From: Thermoprotei archaeon
GTDB taxonomy: Archaea; Thermoproteota; Thermoprotei; Thermofilales; B20-G17
Assembly: GCA_003650785.1 (NCBI GenBank)
Contig: QMRW01000051.1
Coordinates: 1 to 8,558 of the forward strand
DNA length: 8,558 nt
Direction: 5' to 3'
How positions within the stretch are numbered: position 1 is the stretch's first letter; each line of letters opens with the position of its first letter. Positions 5,348-8,558 of the stretch are shown here, piece after piece. Under the pieces are notes generated by a model that saw nothing but the letters and a program-made list of their open reading frames with translations, made no database searches and was not told the origin of the DNA. A program made the translations under genes and the position numbers.

Positions 5348-6343
5348 TCATGTGAAATTTATACCAATAACTTCGTATAACTTCTTCTCATCTATTTTCT
5401 CGACAATTTTCTGATCCTCTTCTATATCCTCTAATTTATTTACACTACTTTTGTCTCTTGCTATAAACACTGGTCTTGAGTTTGTAATATCAGCTATTTT
5501 CATGGTATATTCGACTTCTCTAATTACCCTCTCATTAAGCTTAAATATGAACTTCATGAATATGTTTCTATTCTTGAATTTAGTGAGAATTTCGAATACA
5601 TTTCTCTTAAATAGTAGGACTCTTAGATCAGTTTTCTTAGCTATTTTATTAAGGGTTCGTATAATTTTATATTTCTCGTAGTCCTTTCTCAGACTTTGTA
5701 ATGCTAGTCTCCTCTTTATGACAGTATCATATGGACTCTCTTTAGTATCCACTTTTTGAAAGATGTCGAGGGGTTTCCTTATACTTTCTCCTAATATTGC
5801 CTCCAATCTCTCAAGTATCTCCGGACTAGTGCCTATTATATTTCTTTCATAACTGTATATAGCTTTCCTGCTCACGCCAACTCTATCTGCAAGCTCTCCT
5901 AATGATAGATTTTTCTCTAATCTAAGTCTTCTGAGTTTATCTCCATTAATGTTTATGTATATTCCTCCTCTATCCATATATACATATGGATACCTATCTG
6001 TTAAAGCATCGATGAATGTTCTTGGATTTATGCTGTAGACTCCTTGTCTCATGTAGACTATACCATTACTCAGCTCTTTTCTACTATCTCTATTGCTCAC
6101 TAATAATGGAATTGCATTAATGGTGTGGGCTAGTACTTTTAACTCCTTTATACAGATAGTGGGAACAGAGTCCAGATTTTTGAGATATCTTATTAATAGA
6201 GTTCTATCTTTTCTATGAGCTACTATATTGAAGCAGTATCTTCTAGAGATTTCACTAAGGCTTATTACATTATATCCTCTACTCTTTAGTTTTTCGACTA
6301 CCTCAATATACTGTTCATCCATGTTCTCTACTGTGTTTTCCAT
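5348..6343 (-). CDS. HTH transcriptional regulator, COG1395 family
   Basis: This belongs to the archaea-specific putative HTH-type regulator family with three parts. An N-terminal domain (about 1-120) resembles a nuclease-like fold: CFNIVAHRKDRTLLIRYLKN. A Cro/C1-type HTH (about 136-186) contains LRRLRLEKNLSLGELADRVG and SRKAIYSYERN. A C-terminal domain of about 140 residues is rich in Lys and Glu. The family is predicted to bind DNA; its targets are not established to my knowledge. Starts at 6349 and 6343 are both ATG; 6343 (331 residues) is chosen because AGGA (6353-6350) lies six bases ahead of it but touches 6349. It follows fibrillarin by 13 bp and precedes trm1, so it is in the operon and may regulate RNA-processing genes, possibly its own. 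In the N-terminal domain a usual Asp after CF appears as Asn. Confidence 0.85.
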   Translation of the reverse strand: MENTVENMDEQYIEVVEKLKSRGYNVISLSEISRRYCFNIVAHRKDRTLLIRYLKNLDSVPTICIKELKVLAHTINAIPLLVSNRDSRKELSNGIVYMRQGVYSINPRTFIDALTDRYPYVYMDRGGIYININGDKLRRLRLEKNLSLGELADRVGVSRKAIYSYERNIIGTSPEILERLEAILGESIRKPLDIFQKVDTKESPYDTVIKRRLALQSLRKDYEKYKIIRTLNKIAKKTDLRVLLFKRNVFEILTKFKNRNIFMKFIFKLNERVIREVEYTMKIADITNSRPVFIARDKSSVNKLEDIEEDQKIVEKIDEKKLYEVIGINFT

Positions 6344-6349
6344 TATCAT

Positions 6350-6353
6350 TCCT
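6350..6353 (-). promoter_or_regulatory. Shine-Dalgarno site deciding the HTH gene start
   Basis: AGGA lies six bases before ATG 6343 and directly against ATG 6349, too close to serve the latter. The site falls in the 13-bp gap after the fibrillarin stop. Confidence 0.5.
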
Positions 6354-6356
6354 AGT

Positions 6357-7058
6357 CTACTTTTTTTGAGCTTCTACAAAGGCATGTGCTATGTCATAGG
6401 GTTCAAGGTGTACTACTTCTACTATATCAAAACCTCTTGATTTAAGGTGGTCTATTTCCCTTGCATAGGTTTCAGAGGGTTCTCTAGTGACGTCTATACT
6501 CATAGCTTTTATGGCTTGAAGAATCCAACCACCACTGGGTAAGTATAGATCTGCATTATCGGCTACTATCTTGCTCTGGAAAGGTTGTGCTATATCTGCA
6601 TATACTACTTCTACCATATCTACTATAGACCTGTACTTAGATGGAAATCTCGCATCGGTGAGTATTGGTACTACATTCCTCCTATACTTAGCTACTCTTT
6701 CTAAGAATTCTCTCATAACTCTGGGGGCGAATTCTACACAGTAGACTATACCTTCATTACCTACTATGTCGGATACATGGCTTACTGTAGTTCCGGATGC
6801 AGAACCTAGGTAGAGTACCTTGGTCCCTCGCTTTATTGGTAATCTTTCTATACCCTTGAGTATTGCTGCTGCTAGTTTACTTCTATAGGGGTTCCACACT
6901 CTATACTCAGTACCTTCGTATTCTATCAACTGTTCACCGTAGACCCTAATTCCTCTAACCATGTTTATTGTAGCTAATCTCTTACTTCCATCCTCGAAAC
7001 TTATCCAGTAGACTCCTTCGAATTTCTCATGAGGTACTACTTCTTCTATACCTATCAT
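6357..7058 (-). CDS. flpA: Fibrillarin-like rRNA/tRNA 2'-O-methyltransferase
   Basis: Fibrillarin is the catalytic subunit of the C/D-box sRNP and transfers methyl groups from SAM to the 2'-OH of rRNA and tRNA sites chosen by guide RNAs. The 233-residue length matches archaeal members, which lack the eukaryotic Gly-Arg domain. Seen: WNPYRSKLAAAIL (55-67), the SAM-binding VLYLGSASGTTVSHVSD (81-97), VYCVEFAPR (105-113) and VYADIAQPFQ (152-161). K61, D155, K184 and H225 fit the K-D-K-H catalytic set of the family. ATG 7058 overlaps the nop5 stop as ATGA, with GAGG eight bases ahead inside nop5, so the two subunits are probably made in step. The third partner, L7Ae, is not in this window. The call is secure. 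Confidence 0.97.
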   Translation of the reverse strand: MIGIEEVVPHEKFEGVYWISFEDGSKRLATINMVRGIRVYGEQLIEYEGTEYRVWNPYRSKLAAAILKGIERLPIKRGTKVLYLGSASGTTVSHVSDIVGNEGIVYCVEFAPRVMREFLERVAKYRRNVVPILTDARFPSKYRSIVDMVEVVYADIAQPFQSKIVADNADLYLPSGGWILQAIKAMSIDVTREPSETYAREIDHLKSRGFDIVEVVHLEPYDIAHAFVEAQKK

Positions 7059-8278
7059 GTTCTCTTCCTCTTCCTTCTCTTTACAGGTTTTTCTCTCTTC
7101 CTCTTAGGAGGCTTCTGATATAGAGTTTTTATTTCCTTTACTCTTTCCTCAAATTCGCTTTTAAGTATATCAGCCTTATATTCGTTACCGAAGGCGTCTA
7201 TCCTTGCTGCAATAGCTAGCTTAGCTGCTAGTGCTCTCGCTATTTTGCCTCTCTGCCATCTAGGAGCTCTAAAGATAGTGGGATGGGTAAATATAACTCC
7301 GTGTTTAGGAGGTTTAGTACCTGTTCTTAGTGCTCTAAAGAGGGCTTTTTCAGCACCAAGTACTTGTATAGTACTAGCTGGTAGTGTAGCTAGCTCTTTT
7401 AGACTTCCAGCAAGTGCAATAAGTCTAGCTCCTAGTAGCGACCCTACAAGTCCCTTTGTATTTGGAGCTACATCCATCATTGCTTCATCAATATACTTTT
7501 CGAGTAGCTTTCTTAGATCATATAAGTTTAGTATAAGTCTAGCTATCTGTTTAATTACATCTAGATCGAAGTCTGTAATATCTGCTCCCATACTCTCCTC
7601 AGCGGCTTTAGCTATTTTCGCTGCATTTTTCCGTGGCAGATCCATTTTTCTTAGGTTTTCCTCAGTAAAGTTAGATCTATGACCGATATTGTATACTAGC
7701 GTAGCGTAGGTCTTATGATCTCGAATTAGATTATTGAGTTCCGGAAAATGCAGACTATACCATTCTCTTATCTTAGAGGCATATAGGTTTACTGTTCTAT
7801 CGATCTCATCTAGTATTGTTATAGCCTGTGCTATGAATAGATCCCTCTTTTCAACTCTCTCTTTGATCTTAGTCCTAGAGAGTTCTATCGAAGTACTCCA
7901 TAGAAGTTTATTGTAATCTGATTTAGATATACCTAGTAGTTTTAGGTACTTATCCAGATTACTTCTGAAGATTGAGGCTCCCTTACTCGGAGTTTCTACT
8001 CTTACTTTAGGATGTTTAAACTGTACCGCTATCTTCTTAGCTAAGGCCTCATCTTCGAGAACTATTTCAGCATCTTCTTTCAGCCTACCTATGACTTTAT
8101 TTAGTAACTCCGAGAGTTCTGGTGTTATATTGCCCTCTTCCTTTTCCAAGAGCCTACTGGCTATGATTTTAGGGTCTCTTTCTATGGGGACATATTCTAT
8201 AATATTGCCCTTTTCATCTATTATCATGTCCCCTACTATCGATTCTACTAGGTAATACCTTTCAACTATACTTATCAC
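7055..8278 (-). CDS. nop5: C/D-box sRNP core protein Nop5 (Nop56/58-like)
   Basis: Nop5 is the scaffold of the archaeal C/D-box sRNP: it dimerises through a coiled coil, binds the L7Ae-RNA complex through its Nop domain and recruits fibrillarin through its N-terminus. The 407-residue protein shows an N-terminal domain (YYLVESIVGDMIIDEKGN, 8-25), a coiled-coil region (about 145-265, including EIDRTVNLYASKIREWYSLH) and the NOP signature (NTKGLVGSLLGARLIALAG, 273-291; GAEKALFRAL, 308-317; KHGVIFTHP, 325-333). A Lys/Arg-rich tail (388-407) follows. The start is GTG 8278: an in-frame TAG lies directly upstream, and the next ATG (codon 18) would cut into the conserved N-terminus. The GTG is part of a GGTGAT motif. 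TAATAAA is centred 26 bases upstream, suggesting a nearly leaderless mRNA. Confidence 0.96.
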   Translation of the reverse strand: MISIVERYYLVESIVGDMIIDEKGNIIEYVPIERDPKIIASRLLEKEEGNITPELSELLNKVIGRLKEDAEIVLEDEALAKKIAVQFKHPKVRVETPSKGASIFRSNLDKYLKLLGISKSDYNKLLWSTSIELSRTKIKERVEKRDLFIAQAITILDEIDRTVNLYASKIREWYSLHFPELNNLIRDHKTYATLVYNIGHRSNFTEENLRKMDLPRKNAAKIAKAAEESMGADITDFDLDVIKQIARLILNLYDLRKLLEKYIDEAMMDVAPNTKGLVGSLLGARLIALAGSLKELATLPASTIQVLGAEKALFRALRTGTKPPKHGVIFTHPTIFRAPRWQRGKIARALAAKLAIAARIDAFGNEYKADILKSEFEERVKEIKTLYQKPPKRKREKPVKRRKRKRT

Positions 8279-8300
8279 CTACTAAATATATACTCAGTAC

Positions 8301-8307
8301 TTTATTA
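8301..8307 (-). promoter_or_regulatory. Candidate TATA box for the nop5 operon
   Basis: The minus strand reads TAATAAA, centred 26 bases upstream of the GTG start, which predicts a leaderless or near-leaderless transcript. A second AT block, TATATATTTA (8292-8283), is only about ten bases from the start. It would place transcription initiation inside the coding region, so it is less likely to be the TATA box. Confidence 0.4.
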
Positions 8308-8314
8308 GTCCTAT

Positions 8315-8333
8315 CTTTTCAAAATTAGAAAAG
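8315..8333 (-). terminator. Candidate T-rich transcription end after RNase Z
   Basis: Downstream of the RNase Z stop the minus strand reads TTCTTTTCTAATTTTG (8335-8320), the pyrimidine/T-run type of signal that ends archaeal transcripts. The segment also forms a 6-bp inverted repeat, CTTTTC/GAAAAG around seven bases (8315-8333). It sits just upstream of the nop5 TATA candidate, so it could instead belong to that promoter. Confidence 0.35.
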
Positions 8334-8390
8334 AACATTAATGCTCCCCGAATACAGCAACTTCAAGATAATACTATCCATAGTATACAC

Positions 8391-8558
8391 CTACCTTAGT
8401 ACTACAATATGTCCCTCCTCAGGGATTAATATTTCTCCCTTAAAGATTTGTGATGCCTCTTTTTTGAATTCCTCTATGTTATTCTGATATCTAGGGCTTA
8501 AGTGTACTAGCACTAGTTTGGATACTTCAGCTGCTGATGCCACTTCAGCTGCGTGAAA
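8391..8558 (-). CDS. rnz: Ribonuclease Z, C-terminal fragment
   Basis: This is partial: only the last 55 codons before TAG at 8393-8391 lie in the window, and the gene continues beyond the right edge. RNase Z is a metallo-beta-lactamase-fold endonuclease that cuts precursor tRNA 3' of the discriminator base. Seen: FHAAEVASAAEVSKLVLVHLSPRY at fragment positions 1-24. This matches the family's A-x-E-A/V-A ... LVLxHxSPRY block, where H19 is the last zinc ligand. The short strand GEILIPEEGHIVVLR closes the fold. A 112-bp gap separates it from nop5, so it is probably a separate transcript. The length of the missing part and its start cannot be seen. The family call rests on the HLSPRY block and the alpha-beta end, and is good. 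Confidence 0.85.
   Translation of the reverse strand, partial: FHAAEVASAAEVSKLVLVHLSPRYQNNIEEFKKEASQIFKGEILIPEEGHIVVLR

Noticed and set aside
7245..7682. 145-codon open frame on the plus strand
   Set aside because: It is antisense to the most conserved part of nop5 and has Ser/Leu-rich composition typical of a complementary frame.
1..8558. CRISPR array, insertion sequence, tRNA gene or attachment site
   Set aside because: No regularly spaced long repeats, no transposase, no GGTTCGA-type T-loop with paired arms, and no terminal repeats were seen on either strand.

Overview
The window looks like a stretch of a low-GC, probably thermophilic archaeon of the Thermoproteota (Crenarchaeota/TACK) side. 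It carries eukaryote-type ribosomal proteins S26e and S30e, which are typical of that branch. It also carries the archaeal C/D-box sRNP pair Nop5 and fibrillarin, the archaeal Gln-tRNA amidotransferase subunit GatD, and the archaea-only families UPF0200, UPF0201 and the COG1395-type HTH protein. Arg codons are mostly AGA/AGG and Ile codons mostly ATA. Species cannot be fixed from the sequence alone.

Every recognisable gene lies on the minus strand, so transcription runs from right to left. Region by region in that direction: (a) 8558-8391 holds the C-terminal end of RNase Z (tRNA 3' processing). (b) A promoter region of about 110 bp follows. (c) 8278-3085 is a tight operon-like run: nop5, fibrillarin (ATGA overlap), an HTH regulator, trm1, a UPF0200 P-loop kinase-like protein (overlapping trm1) and the UPF0201 RNA-binding protein. 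(d) 3015-2842 is a 57-codon ribosomal protein S30e gene, short enough for gene callers to miss. (e) 2775-1414 is gatD, preceded by a small set of TATCTTA repeats over its probable TATA box. (f) 1285-420 is ribosomal protein S26e and trmY, joined by another ATGA overlap. (g) 1-419 has no intact gene. It holds a good start signal followed after 22 codons by stops, then protein-like pieces in changing frames, which may be a decayed gene running off the left edge.

The functions converge on making and decorating stable RNA. RNase Z trims pre-tRNA. Trm1 dimethylates G26 and TrmY methylates pseudouridine 54. GatD (with GatE, which is not in the window) finishes Gln-tRNA by transamidation. Nop5 and fibrillarin form the core of the 2'-O-methylation sRNP. 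S26e and S30e are small-subunit proteins. The three genes of uncertain role (HTH/COG1395, UPF0200, UPF0201) sit inside this cluster, so a link to RNA maturation or to control of the cluster is a reasonable inference, but it is not shown by the sequence.

I do not see an insertion sequence, CRISPR array, tRNA, rRNA or obvious novel multi-gene system. The points most worth a second look are the possible decayed gene at 1-316, the repeat array at the gatD promoter, the UPF0200-UPF0201 pair, the altered signature residues in TrmY and the HTH protein, and an apparent excess of the tetranucleotide CTAG.
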